A stretch of DNA of 64,000 nt. Source: Kosakonia sacchari (GTDB lineage Bacteria > Pseudomonadota > Gammaproteobacteria > Enterobacterales > Enterobacteriaceae). This document shows positions 41,661 to 51,534 of this stretch, one piece after another. The translations under genes and the position numbers were made by a program. The notes beneath the pieces were generated by a model that was given only the letters and a program-made list of their open reading frames with translations, did no database searches and was not told the DNA's origin. Every line of letters starts with the position of its first letter. Within the stretch, counting starts at the first letter, position 1. The stretch lies in contig FOAY01000019.1 in assembly GCA_900109485.1 (NCBI GenBank), positions 1 through 64,000 of the forward strand. Reading direction: 5' to 3'.

Positions 41661-41864
41661 ATGAAAGATGTGTTTCGCGCGATGGCCGTACTGCTGACTC
41701 TGTTCAGCCTGACGGGTTGTGGTCTGAAGGGGCCGCTCTATTTTCCTCCTGCGGATAAAAATGCGCCGCCGCCAACCAAAACGCAAACCAGCACGATCCA
41801 GCCGAGCACGCCGGATAGCAACGATCGTGGTGACGACGGCTCTCCGAGCCAGGTGAATTACTGA
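41661..41864 (+). CDS. lptM: LptM (YifL) lipoprotein
   Basis: Encodes 67 residues. A signal peptide ends in the lipobox LTGC with lipidated C20, followed by GLKGPLYFPP, the part shown in E. coli to bind the LptD translocon and help its oxidative maturation. The tail is Pro/Thr/Ser-rich and disordered. ATG with CAGGCA upstream. It lies upstream of dapF in the same direction. Confidence 0.93.
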   Translation: MKDVFRAMAVLLTLFSLTGCGLKGPLYFPPADKNAPPPTKTQTSTIQPSTPDSNDRGDDGSPSQVNY

Positions 41865-41900
41865 CGCTACCGTTCTGTATCCGCGCAACTGGAGTAGATG

Positions 41901-42725
41901 ATGCAGTTCTCAAAAATGCATGGCCTTGGCAACGATTTTATGGTCGTCGACGCGGTAACGCAGAATGTCTTTTTCTCACCAGAGCTGATCCGTCGTCTGG
42001 CGGATCGTCACCTTGGCGTTGGGTTTGATCAACTGCTGGTGGTTGAGCCTCCCTACGATCCCGAACTCGATTTTCACTACCGTATTTTCAATGCCGACGG
42101 CAGTGAAGTGTCGCAGTGCGGTAACGGCGCGCGCTGTTTCGCCCGCTTTGTTCGCCTGAAAGGATTAACCAATAAACGTGATATCCGCGTCAGTACGGCG
42201 AACGGTCGTATGGTATTGAGCGTAACGGAAGACGAACTGGTACGCGTCAATATGGGCGAGCCAAACTTCGAACCGTCGCAGGTGCCGTTCCGCGCCAACA
42301 AAGCGGAAAAGACCTATATTATGCGGGCGGCGGAGCAAACCATACTGTGCGGCGTTGTTTCGATGGGTAATCCGCACTGCGTGATTCAGGTTGATGACGT
42401 GGACACCGCGCCGGTAGAAACACTGGGGCCAGTGATGGAGAGCCACGAACGTTTTCCTGAGCGCGCCAATATCGGTTTTATGCAGGTCGTCTCGCGGGAT
42501 CACATTCGTCTGCGCGTCTTTGAACGTGGTGCAGGTGAAACCCAGGCCTGCGGCAGCGGCGCTTGTGCGGCCGTTGCGGTCGGCATTCAGCAGGATTTAC
42601 TGGCCGAAAATGTTCGCGTTGAATTACCGGGCGGTCGGCTTGATATCGCGTGGAAAGGACCGGGTCAACCATTGTTTATGACTGGCCCGGCGGCACATGT
42701 CTATGACGGGTTTATTCATCTATGA
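41901..42725 (+). CDS. dapF: Diaminopimelate epimerase
   Basis: Encodes 274 residues, a PLP-independent epimerase turning LL-DAP into meso-DAP for lysine and peptidoglycan. The catalytic pair is C73 in SQCGNGARC and the cysteine in [12 protein letters not shown] (about 217). Tandem ATGs at 41898 and 41901; the second matches E. coli. Overlaps yigA in ATGA. Confidence 0.97.
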   Translation: MQFSKMHGLGNDFMVVDAVTQNVFFSPELIRRLADRHLGVGFDQLLVVEPPYDPELDFHYRIFNADGSEVSQCGNGARCFARFVRLKGLTNKRDIRVSTANGRMVLSVTEDELVRVNMGEPNFEPSQVPFRANKAEKTYIMRAAEQTILCGVVSMGNPHCVIQVDDVDTAPVETLGPVMESHERFPERANIGFMQVVSRDHIRLRVFERGAGETQACGSGACAAVAVGIQQDLLAENVRVELPGGRLDIAWKGPGQPLFMTGPAAHVYDGFIHL

Positions 42726-43429
42726 AGCATATAGGAGAAGAGCAGCAGGAGCCGTTGGCCGAACTGGATGACCAGGCGGTGGCGGAATATTTGCTGCACC
42801 ATCCTGAATTCTTTATCCGTAATGCGCGGCTGGTAGAGCAAATGCGCGTGCCGCACCCGGTGCGCGGTACGGTTTCTCTGGTTGAATGGCACATGGCGCG
42901 CTCGCGCAATCACATCAATGTGCTGGAAGAGAACATGACCTTGCTGATGGAGCAGGCGAGCGCAAACGAAGGATTATTCTATCGTCTGCTGCGCCTGCAA
43001 AGTCGGCTGGCATCCGCCAGCAGCCTCGAAGAGATGCTTAACCGTTTTCATCGCTGGGCGCGCGATCTGGGGCTGGCAGGCGCGACTATCCGCCTGTTTC
43101 CCGATCGCTGGCGTCTGGGCGCACCTTCCCGCTACACCCATCTTGCGCTCTCCCGGCAGGCGTTTGAATCGTTGCGTATTCAACGCTTAGGCCAGCAGTA
43201 CCACTATCTCGGCTCATTAAACGGGCCGGAGCTGTTGCTGCTGTTGCCGGAAGCGAAAGCCATCGGCTCCGTGGCCTTGTCATTAATGGGGCCGGACGGC
43301 TCCCTTGGCGTGGTGCTGTTCAGCAGTCGTGATGTTCACCATTACCAGCCAGGTCAGGGCACCCAGCTTTTAGATGAGATAGCGCAGATGCTGCCGGATC
43401 TTCTGGAACGCTGGGTCGAGCGCGTATGA
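42722..43429 (+). CDS. yigA: DUF484 family protein YigA
   Basis: Encodes 235 residues with a GAF-like fold typical of DUF484, starting [20 protein letters not shown]. Function unknown. It is sandwiched by overlapping starts and stops between dapF and xerC, an order conserved across gammaproteobacteria, so co-translation is likely. Confidence 0.94.
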   Translation: MKHIGEEQQEPLAELDDQAVAEYLLHHPEFFIRNARLVEQMRVPHPVRGTVSLVEWHMARSRNHINVLEENMTLLMEQASANEGLFYRLLRLQSRLASASSLEEMLNRFHRWARDLGLAGATIRLFPDRWRLGAPSRYTHLALSRQAFESLRIQRLGQQYHYLGSLNGPELLLLLPEAKAIGSVALSLMGPDGSLGVVLFSSRDVHHYQPGQGTQLLDEIAQMLPDLLERWVERV

Positions 43430-44328
43430 GCGATTCGCCGCTGTTACCTGCCGTCAGCAAATTCCTGCGCTACCTTGGCGTTGAACGTCAGCTCAGCCCC
43501 ATTACGCTGCTTAATTATCAGCGTCAGCTTGATGCCATCATTGCTTTGACCGGTGAAACCGGCCTGAAAAGCTGGCAACAATGTGATGCTGCGATGGTGC
43601 GTGCAATTGCCGTACGCAGCCGACGAAAAGGGCTCGGCCCGGCAAGCCTGGCGCTGCGGCTTTCGGCGCTGCGCAGTTTCTTTGACTGGATGGTCAGCCA
43701 GGGTGAGCTGCCGGCAAACCCGGCGAAGGGCATTTCGGCACCGAAAGCGCCGCGCCATTTACCGAAGAATATTGATGTTGATGATATGAACCGGCTGCTG
43801 GATATCGATCTTAACGATCCGCTGGCAGTGCGCGATCGGGCCATGCTGGAAGTGATGTACGGCGCCGGTCTGCGTCTTTCGGAGCTGGTGAATCTGGATA
43901 TCAAACATCTGAATCTGGAAAGCGGTGAAGTGTGGGTAATGGGCAAGGGCAGCAAAGAGCGCCGCTTGCCTATTGGTCGCAGTGCGGTGACCTGGATCGA
44001 GCACTGGCTCGATCTGCGTGGGCTGTTTGGCGCAGAAGAGGATGCGCTGTTTTTATCGAAGCTGGGGAAACGAATTTCGGCGCGTAATGTGCAAAAACGT
44101 TTTGCCGAGTGGGGCATCCGCCAGGGGCTTCACAGTCACGTGAATCCGCATAAACTGCGACACTCATTCGCCACACATATGCTTGAATCGAGCGGCGATC
44201 TGCGCGGGGTGCAGGAGTTGCTTGGTCATGCCAATCTTTCAACGACACAAATCTATACCCATCTCGATTTTCAACACCTTGCATCGGTGTACGACGCCGC
44301 GCACCCGCGCGCCAAACGGGGGAAATAA
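43426..44328 (+). CDS. xerC: Tyrosine recombinase XerC
   Basis: Encodes 300 residues (E. coli 298). An N-terminal SAM-like core-binding domain (residues 1-95) precedes the catalytic domain with the active-site residues in [10 protein letters not shown] (Arg), KGSKERRLP (Lys), [11 protein letters not shown] (His, Arg), [15 protein letters not shown] (His, Tyr nucleophile). With XerD it resolves chromosome dimers at dif. Overlaps yigA upstream and yigB downstream. Confidence 0.97.
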   Translation: MSDSPLLPAVSKFLRYLGVERQLSPITLLNYQRQLDAIIALTGETGLKSWQQCDAAMVRAIAVRSRRKGLGPASLALRLSALRSFFDWMVSQGELPANPAKGISAPKAPRHLPKNIDVDDMNRLLDIDLNDPLAVRDRAMLEVMYGAGLRLSELVNLDIKHLNLESGEVWVMGKGSKERRLPIGRSAVTWIEHWLDLRGLFGAEEDALFLSKLGKRISARNVQKRFAEWGIRQGLHSHVNPHKLRHSFATHMLESSGDLRGVQELLGHANLSTTQIYTHLDFQHLASVYDAAHPRAKRGK

Positions 44329-45044
44329 TGCGTTTTTACCGCCCATTGGGTCAGATCTCCGCGATCACTTTTGACCTGGACGATACACTTTACGACAACC
44401 GGCTGGTGATCCAGCGTACCGAACAGGAAGCGCTGGCGTTTGTGCAACGCTATCATCCTGCGCTGAACGATCTGGAAAATGAAGAATTCAAGCGTCTGCG
44501 CCAGTCGCTGCGGGAAACCGAGCCGGAGATCTATCACGACGTTACCGAATGGCGGCGACGCGCCGTTGAACAGGCGATGCTGAACGCCGGGCTGACAGTC
44601 GAGGAAGCCGCCGTCGGCGCACAGGCCTCGATGGTTAACTTTGCCAAATGGCGCAGCCGCATCGATGTACCGCAGGAAACCCACGACACGTTGAAGAGAC
44701 TGGCAACGAAGTGGCCGCTGGTGGCGATCACCAACGGTAACGCGCAGCCGGAACTGTTCGGGCTGGGCGATTACTTTGAATTCGTGCTGCGCGCCGGGCC
44801 GGACGGGCGCTCAAAACCGTTCAGCGACATGTACCATCTGGCCGCAGATCGCCTTGGTGTGGCGGTTGAGGATATTCTGCATGTTGGCGACGATTTGACT
44901 ACGGATGTTGCGGGCGCGATCCGTTGCGGCATGCAGGCATGCTGGATCAAGCCGGAAGGCACCGATCTGTTACAGGCAACCGACAGCCGTTTGTTACCGC
45001 ATATGGAAATTTCGCGGTTGGCATCCCTCACGACGCTGATATAA
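44328..45044 (+). CDS. yigB: HAD-family FMN/5-amino-6-ribitylamino-uracil phosphate phosphatase YigB
   Basis: Encodes 238 residues, a haloacid dehalogenase-like hydrolase with motif [10 protein letters not shown], motif II ITNGN and motif [12 protein letters not shown]. coli YigB hydrolyses FMN and the riboflavin precursor phosphate. Its ATG shares one base with the xerC TAA. Last gene of dapF-yigA-xerC-yigB. Confidence 0.95.
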   Translation: MRFYRPLGQISAITFDLDDTLYDNRLVIQRTEQEALAFVQRYHPALNDLENEEFKRLRQSLRETEPEIYHDVTEWRRRAVEQAMLNAGLTVEEAAVGAQASMVNFAKWRSRIDVPQETHDTLKRLATKWPLVAITNGNAQPELFGLGDYFEFVLRAGPDGRSKPFSDMYHLAADRLGVAVEDILHVGDDLTTDVAGAIRCGMQACWIKPEGTDLLQATDSRLLPHMEISRLASLTTLI

Positions 45045-45056
45045 TCACCAATAGTT

Positions 45057-45072
45057 CTGTATAAAATACCAG
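45057..45072. promoter_or_regulatory. LexA box of uvrD
   Basis: CTG (45057-45059), ten AT-rich bases, CAG (45070-45072): the SOS box CTG-N10-CAG. It lies about 112 bases upstream of the uvrD ATG. uvrD is an SOS gene in E. coli. Confidence 0.85.
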
Positions 45073-45080
45073 GGTTTTTT

Positions 45081-45150
45081 GGCGGATGGCGCTACGCTTA
45101 TCCGTCCTACGGTAACGTAGACCCGGTAAGCGAAGCGCCATCGGGCGCTT
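45081..45150. repeat. BIME (REP pair) in the uvrD leader
   Basis: ggcggatggcgctacgctta and acccggtaagcgaagcgcca are REP-type units in opposite orientation, joined by an inverted repeat around cctacggtaacgtag. It lies between the LexA box and the uvrD start, so it is in the transcribed leader. Confidence 0.75.
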
Positions 45151-45183
45151 CGTTCAATTCCTGACGACGACACGACGGTACCT

Positions 45184-47346
45184 ATGGACGTTTCTTATCT
45201 GCTCGACAGCCTCAATGACAAACAGCGCGACGCCGTAGCCGCAGAGCGCAGCAATATGCTGGTGCTGGCCGGGGCGGGGAGCGGTAAGACGCGCGTGCTG
45301 GTACACCGTATCGCCTGGCTGATGACCGTGGAGAACTGCTCGCCATACTCGATCATGGCGGTCACTTTTACCAATAAAGCGGCGGCGGAAATGCGCCACC
45401 GTATCGGTCAGTTGATGGGCACCTCGCAGGGCGGAATGTGGGTGGGCACGTTCCACGGCCTGGCGCACCGCTTGCTGCGCGCGCACCACATGGATGCCGG
45501 GCTGCCGCAGGATTTCCAGATCCTCGACAGTGAAGATCAGCTCCGGCTGCTGAAACGTCTGATCAAAGCGATGAATCTGGATGAGAAGCAGTGGCCGCCG
45601 CGTCAGGCGATGTGGTACATCAACGGCCAGAAAGATGAGGGCATTCGTCCGCATCATATTCAAAGTTTCGGTAACCCGGTTGAGCAGACCTGGCAGAAAG
45701 TTTATCAGGCCTACCAGGAAGCCTGCGATCGCGCCGGGCTGGTGGATTTTGCCGAGCTGCTGCTGCGCGCCCATGAGCTGTGGCTGAACAAACCGCATAT
45801 TTTGCAGCACTATCGCGAACGTTTTACCAATATCCTGGTGGACGAATTCCAGGATACCAACAACATTCAGTACGCGTGGATCCGCCTGCTGGCGGGCGAC
45901 ACCGGCAAGGTGATGATCGTCGGCGACGATGATCAGTCTATTTACGGCTGGCGCGGCGCGCAGGTGGAAAACATCCAGCGCTTCCTGAAAGATTTCCCCG
46001 GCGCGCAGACCATTCGCCTGGAGCAGAACTACCGCTCCACCAGTAATATCCTTAGCGCCGCTAACGCCCTGATTGAAAACAACAATGGGCGGCTGGGGAA
46101 AAATCTGTGGACCGACGGCGTCGATGGCGAGCCGATTTCACTCTATTGCGCGTTCAACGAGCTGGATGAAGCGCGCTTTGTCGTTAACCGTATCAAAGCC
46201 TGGCAGGACAACGGCGGGCAACTGACGCAGTGCGCCATTCTCTATCGCAGCAACGCCCAGTCGCGCGTGCTGGAAGAGGCGCTGTTGCAGGCCAGTATGC
46301 CGTACCGCATTTATGGCGGTATGCGATTCTTCGAACGCCAGGAGATCAAAGATGCGCTCTCCTATCTGCGTTTGATCGCCAACCGCAATGATGATGCCGC
46401 GTTTGAGCGCGTAGTGAATACGCCGACGCGCGGCATTGGCGACCGCACGCTGGATGTCGTGCGCCAGACGTCCCGCGATCGCCAGTTGACGCTGTGGCAG
46501 GCGACGCGCGAGCTGTTACAGGAAAAAGCGCTGGCGGGCCGTGCAGCAAGCGCCCTGCAACGCTTCCTGGAACTGATTGACGCGCTGGCGCAGGAAACGG
46601 CCGCTATGCCGCTGCATGTGCAAACCGACCGGGTAGTGAACGACTCCGGTCTGCGCATGATGTACGAGCAGGAGAAGGGCGAGAAAGGCCAGACGCGTAT
46701 TGAGAACTTAGAGGAGCTGGTCACCGCCACGCGGCAGTTCAGCTACAACGAAGAAGATGAAGATTTGATGCCGTTGCAGGCGTTTCTTTCCCACGCCGCG
46801 CTGGAAGCGGGTGAAGGGCAGGCGGACACCTGGCAGGACGCGGTGCAGCTTATGACGCTGCACTCGGCAAAAGGTCTGGAATTCCCGCAGGTCTTTATCG
46901 TTGGCATGGAAGAGGGCATGTTCCCGAGCCAGATGTCGCTGGATGAGGGCGGTCGTCTGGAAGAAGAGCGCCGCCTGGCGTATGTCGGCGTGACGCGCGC
47001 GATGCAGAAACTGACCTTAACCTACGCCGAAACACGTCGTCTGTACGGAAAAGAGGTTTATCACCGTCCTTCACGCTTTATCGGCGAACTGCCGGAAGAG
47101 TGTGTGGAAGAGGTGCGTTTACGCGCCAGCATCAGCCGCCCGGTCAGCCATCAACGCATGGGAACGCCAGCCGCGCAGAGCGACACCGGCTATAAACTTG
47201 GCCAGCGCGTGCGCCATGCGAAGTTTGGCGAAGGTACGGTAGTAAACATGGAAGGCAGCGGCGAACACAGCCGTTTGCAGGTGGCTTTCCAGGGGCAGGG
47301 TATTAAATGGCTGGTGGCCGCCTATGCGAAGCTGGAAACCGTCTAA
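45184..47346 (+). CDS. uvrD: DNA helicase II UvrD
   Basis: Encodes 720 residues, a superfamily 1A helicase for nucleotide excision and mismatch repair. Motif [15 protein letters not shown] near residue 30, motif II VDEFQDTNN, motif [16 protein letters not shown], motif VI YVGVTRAMQ. The C-terminus carries the Tudor-like RNA polymerase-binding part (YKLGQRVRHAKFGEGTVV). Same length as E. coli UvrD. Under the LexA box at 45057. Confidence 0.98.
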   Translation: MDVSYLLDSLNDKQRDAVAAERSNMLVLAGAGSGKTRVLVHRIAWLMTVENCSPYSIMAVTFTNKAAAEMRHRIGQLMGTSQGGMWVGTFHGLAHRLLRAHHMDAGLPQDFQILDSEDQLRLLKRLIKAMNLDEKQWPPRQAMWYINGQKDEGIRPHHIQSFGNPVEQTWQKVYQAYQEACDRAGLVDFAELLLRAHELWLNKPHILQHYRERFTNILVDEFQDTNNIQYAWIRLLAGDTGKVMIVGDDDQSIYGWRGAQVENIQRFLKDFPGAQTIRLEQNYRSTSNILSAANALIENNNGRLGKNLWTDGVDGEPISLYCAFNELDEARFVVNRIKAWQDNGGQLTQCAILYRSNAQSRVLEEALLQASMPYRIYGGMRFFERQEIKDALSYLRLIANRNDDAAFERVVNTPTRGIGDRTLDVVRQTSRDRQLTLWQATRELLQEKALAGRAASALQRFLELIDALAQETAAMPLHVQTDRVVNDSGLRMMYEQEKGEKGQTRIENLEELVTATRQFSYNEEDEDLMPLQAFLSHAALEAGEGQADTWQDAVQLMTLHSAKGLEFPQVFIVGMEEGMFPSQMSLDEGGRLEEERRLAYVGVTRAMQKLTLTYAETRRLYGKEVYHRPSRFIGELPEECVEEVRLRASISRPVSHQRMGTPAAQSDTGYKLGQRVRHAKFGEGTVVNMEGSGEHSRLQVAFQGQGIKWLVAAYAKLETV

Positions 47347-47392
47347 CTTTCAGAAAAATATCATTATTTTGTAATAATCTGCTAGCCTTATA

Positions 47393-47425
47393 CGCTAAAG
47401 GGCAAATATTGCTCTTTAGCGTTTC
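47393..47425 (+). terminator. Hairpin after uvrD
   Basis: cgctaaag (47393-47400) pairs with ctttagcg (47414-47421), extended by a G-T and gc/gc, then tttcgtt. Likely the uvrD terminator, with a short T tract. Confidence 0.6.
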
Positions 47426-47703
47426 GTTGCGTGTTGACGCCTTCTGAGTGCTGGCGTAACATGCGCGCACGATCACGCTAAGAGGACATTCGCCTTGGAC
47501 ACACCCAGTAGATACTGGCTCAATCTCCTGTTCCACAGGAACAACTCCTAAGGCTATTTTCTCATGCTGATAGCCTCAGAGGTTGTCAGCGACCTGCATG
47601 TTTCCCGTCGCGCTGAGTCAGGCTGTTTAATGGTCTGAAACCCAATTCGTTTCTTGTGTGCCCACCGAACTGTCCGATATTTTTTGCATTGGGAGTCCCG
47701 GCC
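47426..47703 (+). promoter_or_regulatory. corA promoter and long leader region
   Basis: About 280 bases between the uvrD hairpin and corA hold no large gene but a small ORF (47495-47551) and a hairpin directly after it (aggctat at 47551-47557 with atagcct at 47570-47576). A long leader with an upstream ORF and Rho-dependent control is known for Salmonella corA. The layout here fits that model; the mechanism is inferred. Confidence 0.6.
47495..47551 (+). CDS. Candidate corA leader peptide (CorL-like)
   Basis: An 18-codon ORF with TTG start, encoding (M)DTPSRYWLNLLFHRNNS, preceded by AGAGG about nine bases upstream. Its stop overlaps the base of the hairpin at 47551-47576, so ribosome position could affect that fold. 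I believe it plays the role of corL, but I do not remember the CorL sequence well enough to claim orthology. Another ATG ORF (47563 onward, 24 codons) also exists without a good ribosome binding site. Confidence 0.45.
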   Translation: MDTPSRYWLNLLFHRNNS

Positions 47704-48654
47704 ATGCTGAGCGCATTTCAACTGGAAAACAATCGTTTAACCCGTCTTGAGGCTGACGAAATCAAACACCTCGCCAGCTCGGTTTGGGTTGATTTGGTCG
47801 AGCCGGACGAAGACGAACGAACCCGCGTGCAAACGGAATTGGGTCAGAACCTGGCCACCCGACCTGAACTGGAAGACATCGAAGCCTCCGCGCGTTTTTT
47901 CGAGGACGAAGACGGGCTACACATCCACTCCTTCTTCTTTTTTGAAGACGCCGAAGATCACGCCGGTAACTCAACGGTGGCATTCACCATTCGCGAAGGT
48001 CGCCTGTTCACGCTGCGTGAGCGCGAATTACCCGCGTTTCGCCTCTATCGTATGCGCGCCCGCAGCCAGGAGATGGTTGATGGCAACGCCTATGAACTGC
48101 TGCTGGATCTGTTCGAAACCAAAATCGAACAGCTGGCGGATGAAATCGAAAACATCTACAGCGACCTGGAAAAACTGAGCCGCGTCATTATGGAAGGCCA
48201 GCAGGGCGATGAATATGACGACGCGCTTTCAACGCTGGCGGAGCAGGAAGATATCGGCTGGAAGGTACGTCTGTGTCTGATGGATACCCAGCGCGCGCTG
48301 AACTTCCTGGTGCGCAAGGCGCGTTTACCGGCCGGTCAGCTGGAGCAGGCGCGCGAGATCCTGCGCGATATCGAATCTCTGCTGCCGCACAATGAATCTC
48401 TGTTCCAGAAGGTGAACTTTCTGATGCAGGCGGCAATGGGTTTCATCAATATCGAGCAGAACCGCATCATCAAGATCTTCTCGGTCGTTTCCGTGGTGTT
48501 CCTGCCGCCGACGCTGGTGGCATCCAGCTACGGGATGAACTTTGAATTTATGCCCGAGCTGCACTGGAGCTTCGGCTACCCTGGCGCGATTGTCTTTATG
48601 ATCCTCGCCGGGCTGGCGCCGTATCTCTACTTCAAGCGCCGCAACTGGCTGTAA
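47704..48654 (+). CDS. corA: Magnesium/cobalt transporter CorA
   Basis: Encodes 316 residues, the constitutive pentameric Mg2+/Co2+/Ni2+ channel. A long cytoplasmic N-terminal domain precedes two C-terminal transmembrane segments; the signature GMN is at residues 277-279 in [11 protein letters not shown]. The start [10 protein letters not shown] is that of E. coli; an upstream open frame adds leader sequence only. Confidence 0.97.
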   Translation: MLSAFQLENNRLTRLEADEIKHLASSVWVDLVEPDEDERTRVQTELGQNLATRPELEDIEASARFFEDEDGLHIHSFFFFEDAEDHAGNSTVAFTIREGRLFTLRERELPAFRLYRMRARSQEMVDGNAYELLLDLFETKIEQLADEIENIYSDLEKLSRVIMEGQQGDEYDDALSTLAEQEDIGWKVRLCLMDTQRALNFLVRKARLPAGQLEQAREILRDIESLLPHNESLFQKVNFLMQAAMGFINIEQNRIIKIFSVVSVVFLPPTLVASSYGMNFEFMPELHWSFGYPGAIVFMILAGLAPYLYFKRRNWL

Positions 48655-48660
48655 GACAAC

Positions 48661-48682
48661 GGGCGGCGCTGCCGCCCTTTTT
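48661..48682 (+). terminator. corA terminator
   Basis: gggcggc (48661-48667) pairs perfectly with gccgccc (48671-48677), loop gct, five T follow. Confidence 0.9.
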
Positions 48683-48945
48683 ACTGCGTGAGGAAAACGG
48701 GGGGATTCATCGGCCTGACGCACCGTTGCCGCGTAGCGGATGCTAATTCACTTTCCTCCCCTGATGACTGCTGGTTTCGGCGATCTCCCGTCGTTAACTT
48801 GCCCGTCCGCATGAGTCAAGGTATTAACTGGCAGCAAACTGATAGCCGCAGCAGAATAATCAGGAATTATCACGTTTGCGGTTTTCTCTTCAGAAATTAA
48901 AATTATTGTGTATTTTAATTCATGTGTTATCCGGGAGAGATAGTT

Positions 48946-49668
48946 ATGAAAGCTTTAACCGCTGCTTTATTTTTGTTCGGTTTTTTTATATCAACGGCAC
49001 ATGCCGACAGGAATATATTATGGGATAAGGTCCATAATCAATGTGAAGTCAATTATACAACTAACAGTTTATATGCCCCCTGTGCTCTGGTAGATGAAAA
49101 CAACGGTTATGTCTATTATAAAGTCGATAATGATAATTATCAGTATCTGCTACTGCCGCTGGCGAAAATTACCGGTGTTGAAGACCCGCAATTACTGGCA
49201 GATAATCTGCCGCCCTATTTATATATGGCATGGTGGGGACGCGATCTGGTGTCGGAAAAAACCGGCAGGAAAGTCAAAGAGAAGAATATTGCAATCGCTA
49301 TTAACGCCTTAAACTCACGCACGCAAGACCAACTGCACTTACATATCTCCTGCCTTGCCCCGGCAGTTCGTACTGCGCTGGATAGCGTCACAAATTACAG
49401 TACCACCTGGGCTCAATTCCCATTACAGTTGCAAGGTAACACTTATAATTACAGGAAAGTGACGCTCGATGAATTAAAACAAAAGAATCTGTTTAAAGAA
49501 ATCAATGACAAAGTTGTTGCTGATGGCAAACAGATGAAATACACCACCATTGCGCTTATTAATCTTGATAGTTCCGACTTCCTGTTGCTGGAAACTTCAG
49601 GTAATGATACGACCGCTATTGCCGCAGAAACATTACAGGATCATACCTGTGCCATTGCCGGCAGCTAA
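48946..49668 (+). CDS. CDP-diacylglycerol pyrophosphatase-like protein (Cdh family)
   Basis: Encodes 240 residues. A cleavable signal peptide (MKALTAALFLFGFFISTAHA, cut near residue 20) points to the periplasm. The body matches E. coli Cdh in outline: CAxVxxNxGYVxxK, QYLLxPxxxIxGxExP, the HIT-like catalytic motif HLHISC at residues 131-136, and the final LQDHTCAI. Cdh hydrolyses CDP-diacylglycerol to phosphatidate and CMP. GGGAGAG lies about seven bases upstream of the ATG. The gene and its flanks are visibly AT-richer than neighbours and occupy the corA-rarD gap, where E. coli carries yigF and yigG; acquisition by transfer is likely. It is diverged from Cdh itself, so the substrate is uncertain. 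Confidence 0.8.
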   Translation: MKALTAALFLFGFFISTAHADRNILWDKVHNQCEVNYTTNSLYAPCALVDENNGYVYYKVDNDNYQYLLLPLAKITGVEDPQLLADNLPPYLYMAWWGRDLVSEKTGRKVKEKNIAIAINALNSRTQDQLHLHISCLAPAVRTALDSVTNYSTTWAQFPLQLQGNTYNYRKVTLDELKQKNLFKEINDKVVADGKQMKYTTIALINLDSSDFLLLETSGNDTTAIAAETLQDHTCAIAGS

Positions 49669-49728
49669 TATCTGTGCAGACATTTTCGCCACTGAAAGTA
49701 GAATCAGTTAAGTAATGAATACGCGACC

Positions 49729-49875
49729 ATGAATATATTATATGGGCGGCGGGAACTTTATTTCCTGAAACCTGATGGCTCTACATTGATTGATCAGAAG
49801 AAAAAACAGGGAGCGCGTTTTTATTTCGTTGAGTATCGGGAGCCAGCCTTAACAATCGCGCTTTATGCTCAATAA
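49729..49875 (+). CDS. Small unrecognised ORF after the Cdh-like gene
   Basis: Forty-eight codons starting MNILYGRRELYFLKPDGS and ending TIALYAQ. No clear ribosome binding site. Composition is AT-rich like the preceding gene. It could be a remnant of a longer gene or not be expressed; no family recognised. Confidence 0.2.
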   Translation: MNILYGRRELYFLKPDGSTLIDQKKKQGARFYFVEYREPALTIALYAQ

Positions 49876-49905
49876 GCTTAAAACCACTCTCCTGTTCATT
49901 GTATT

Positions 49906-49944
49906 GTGCCGCCGCTTCAGCATGCGGGAAAGAAGCGGCGGCAC
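49906..49944. repeat. Strong inverted repeat downstream of rarD
   Basis: A perfect 13-bp stem gtgccgccgcttc (49906-49918) and gaagcggcggcac (49932-49944) with a 13-base loop. It lies 11 bases after the rarD stop on the minus strand. No T run on either side, so it may protect the 3' end rather than terminate. Confidence 0.7.
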
Positions 49945-49954
49945 AAACTCTTCA

Positions 49955-50851
49955 TCACACGTTTTTGCGTAAACCACGCTGTGTGTACACCGCATCCATG
50001 ACAAAAATCGCCAGCGCCAGCCAGATAAAACCAAAGGTCACCATCTTATCCGGCCCCGGATGTTCGCCATAGAAAGCAACCGCCAGCAGGAACATCAGCG
50101 TCGGACCGATATACTGGAAAAAACCCAACGTCGATAAACGCAAACGCATTGCCGCGCCGGTAAAGCACAGCAGAGGAATCGTCGTAACCACACCGGCGGC
50201 CATCAACAACAAGTTCAGCGACAGGCTGTTTTGCCCCATGTGGCTGGTCGGGCTATCCGTAATGCCAAATAGCCACACCGCTGCAACCGGCAGTAACCAC
50301 AGCGTTTCTACCAGCATGCCGGTTTGCGCATCGACAGCAATTTTTTTACGCAGCAGACCGTAAAAAGCAAAACTAAATGCCAGACCGAGCGCAATGATCG
50401 GCAGCGAGCCAAACGTCCACAGTTGCACCAGCACACCAACGGCAGCCAGCAGTACCGCCAGCCACTGCATACGGCGGAAACGCTCGCCCAAAAACAGCAT
50501 CCCCAGCAGAATATTCACCAGTGGGTTAATAAAGTAACCCAGGCTGGCTTCCAGCATATGGTTGTGGTTCACCGCCCAGATAAACAGCAGCCAGTTGCCA
50601 CCAACCAGCACGGCGGAGATGGCCAGCAGCAGGATTTTTTTCGGCGTTTGCAGCAGCGCTTTTACGTTGCTCCACTGACGGCTGACGCTGATTAACGCCA
50701 GCATAAAGAAGAAGGACCAGATGACGCGGTGAGTGAGAATTTCGTCAGCCGGTACGTACCAAATCACTTTGAAATAGGCCGGGGCAACCCCCCAAATGAA
50801 ATAAGCGGCCAGGGCGAGTAACACGCCCAGCCGCGTCTGTTTTGCATCCAT
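49955..50851 (-). CDS. rarD: EamA-family transporter RarD
   Basis: Encodes 298 residues with ten predicted transmembrane segments (two EamA/DMT repeats), starting MDAKQTRLGVLLALAAYFIW. Called chloramphenicol-sensitive protein RarD; the transported substrate is not established. Co-oriented with yigI 55 bases upstream. Confidence 0.94.
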   Translation of the reverse strand: MDAKQTRLGVLLALAAYFIWGVAPAYFKVIWYVPADEILTHRVIWSFFFMLALISVSRQWSNVKALLQTPKKILLLAISAVLVGGNWLLFIWAVNHNHMLEASLGYFINPLVNILLGMLFLGERFRRMQWLAVLLAAVGVLVQLWTFGSLPIIALGLAFSFAFYGLLRKKIAVDAQTGMLVETLWLLPVAAVWLFGITDSPTSHMGQNSLSLNLLLMAAGVVTTIPLLCFTGAAMRLRLSTLGFFQYIGPTLMFLLAVAFYGEHPGPDKMVTFGFIWLALAIFVMDAVYTQRGLRKNV

Positions 50852-50906
50852 CGGGAAAACTCTTTGCTGAAAAGTAACCGTATGTTACCCGATTTTCACA
50901 ACAGCC

Positions 50907-51374
50907 TCACCCCACCATATAGGTGGCCGTCGCGCTGGCGATATGCAGTTGATCCTCGTTATGCAGCTCTACGCGGGCAACGGCGACTTTATTGCCCGCA
51001 CGCAGCAAACTGCTGCTGGCGGTAAAGCGCGTACCGCGCCCTGGCCGCAGATAATCGACGCGTAAATCAATGGTGCCCATGCGCGATAAACGCTGGCGTA
51101 GCTCCTCTTCGCTGATAGTGTCATGGCGCGTTAACGTGCTGCCCACGCAAACCAGACCTGCGGCAACATCCAGCGCCGAGGCGATGACGCCGCCATGTAA
51201 AATGCTTTGCGCCCAGTTGCCCACCATCATTGGCTGATTAGTAAATTTCAACTCCGCATACTCTTTTTCATAACGTTCCAGCTCAAGACCTAATGCACGG
51301 TTGAACGGCATGTGATAGACAAAAATCTCGCCCACCAGCTTAAGGGTTTGATCGGCTGTGAGAACGGCTGACAT
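50907..51374 (-). CDS. yigI: Hotdog-fold acyl-CoA thioesterase YigI
   Basis: Encodes 155 residues of the PaaI-type hotdog thioesterase family; the active-site helix segment is [25 protein letters not shown]. The E. coli protein has medium/long-chain acyl-CoA thioesterase activity. Divergent from pldA. Confidence 0.93.
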   Translation of the reverse strand: MSAVLTADQTLKLVGEIFVYHMPFNRALGLELERYEKEYAELKFTNQPMMVGNWAQSILHGGVIASALDVAAGLVCVGSTLTRHDTISEEELRQRLSRMGTIDLRVDYLRPGRGTRFTASSSLLRAGNKVAVARVELHNEDQLHIASATATYMVG

Positions 51375-51534
51375 AGCAATCTGATCCGATGTGTTAATGG
51401 AATGTTGATTTTATGCCTGTTATTTGTTGATTTCCAGTTTAAGAACCGATACCTGAGCAGTGACTCAATAAATATGTAGAATACTTGCGGGGAAATTCTT
51501 CAATTCAACAATATGATTCGGGAGCATAAAACCG

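Noticed and set aside
49906-49944. 13-bp inverted repeat considered as rarD terminator.
   Set aside because: No T run on either strand after the stem, so it is listed as an inverted repeat only.
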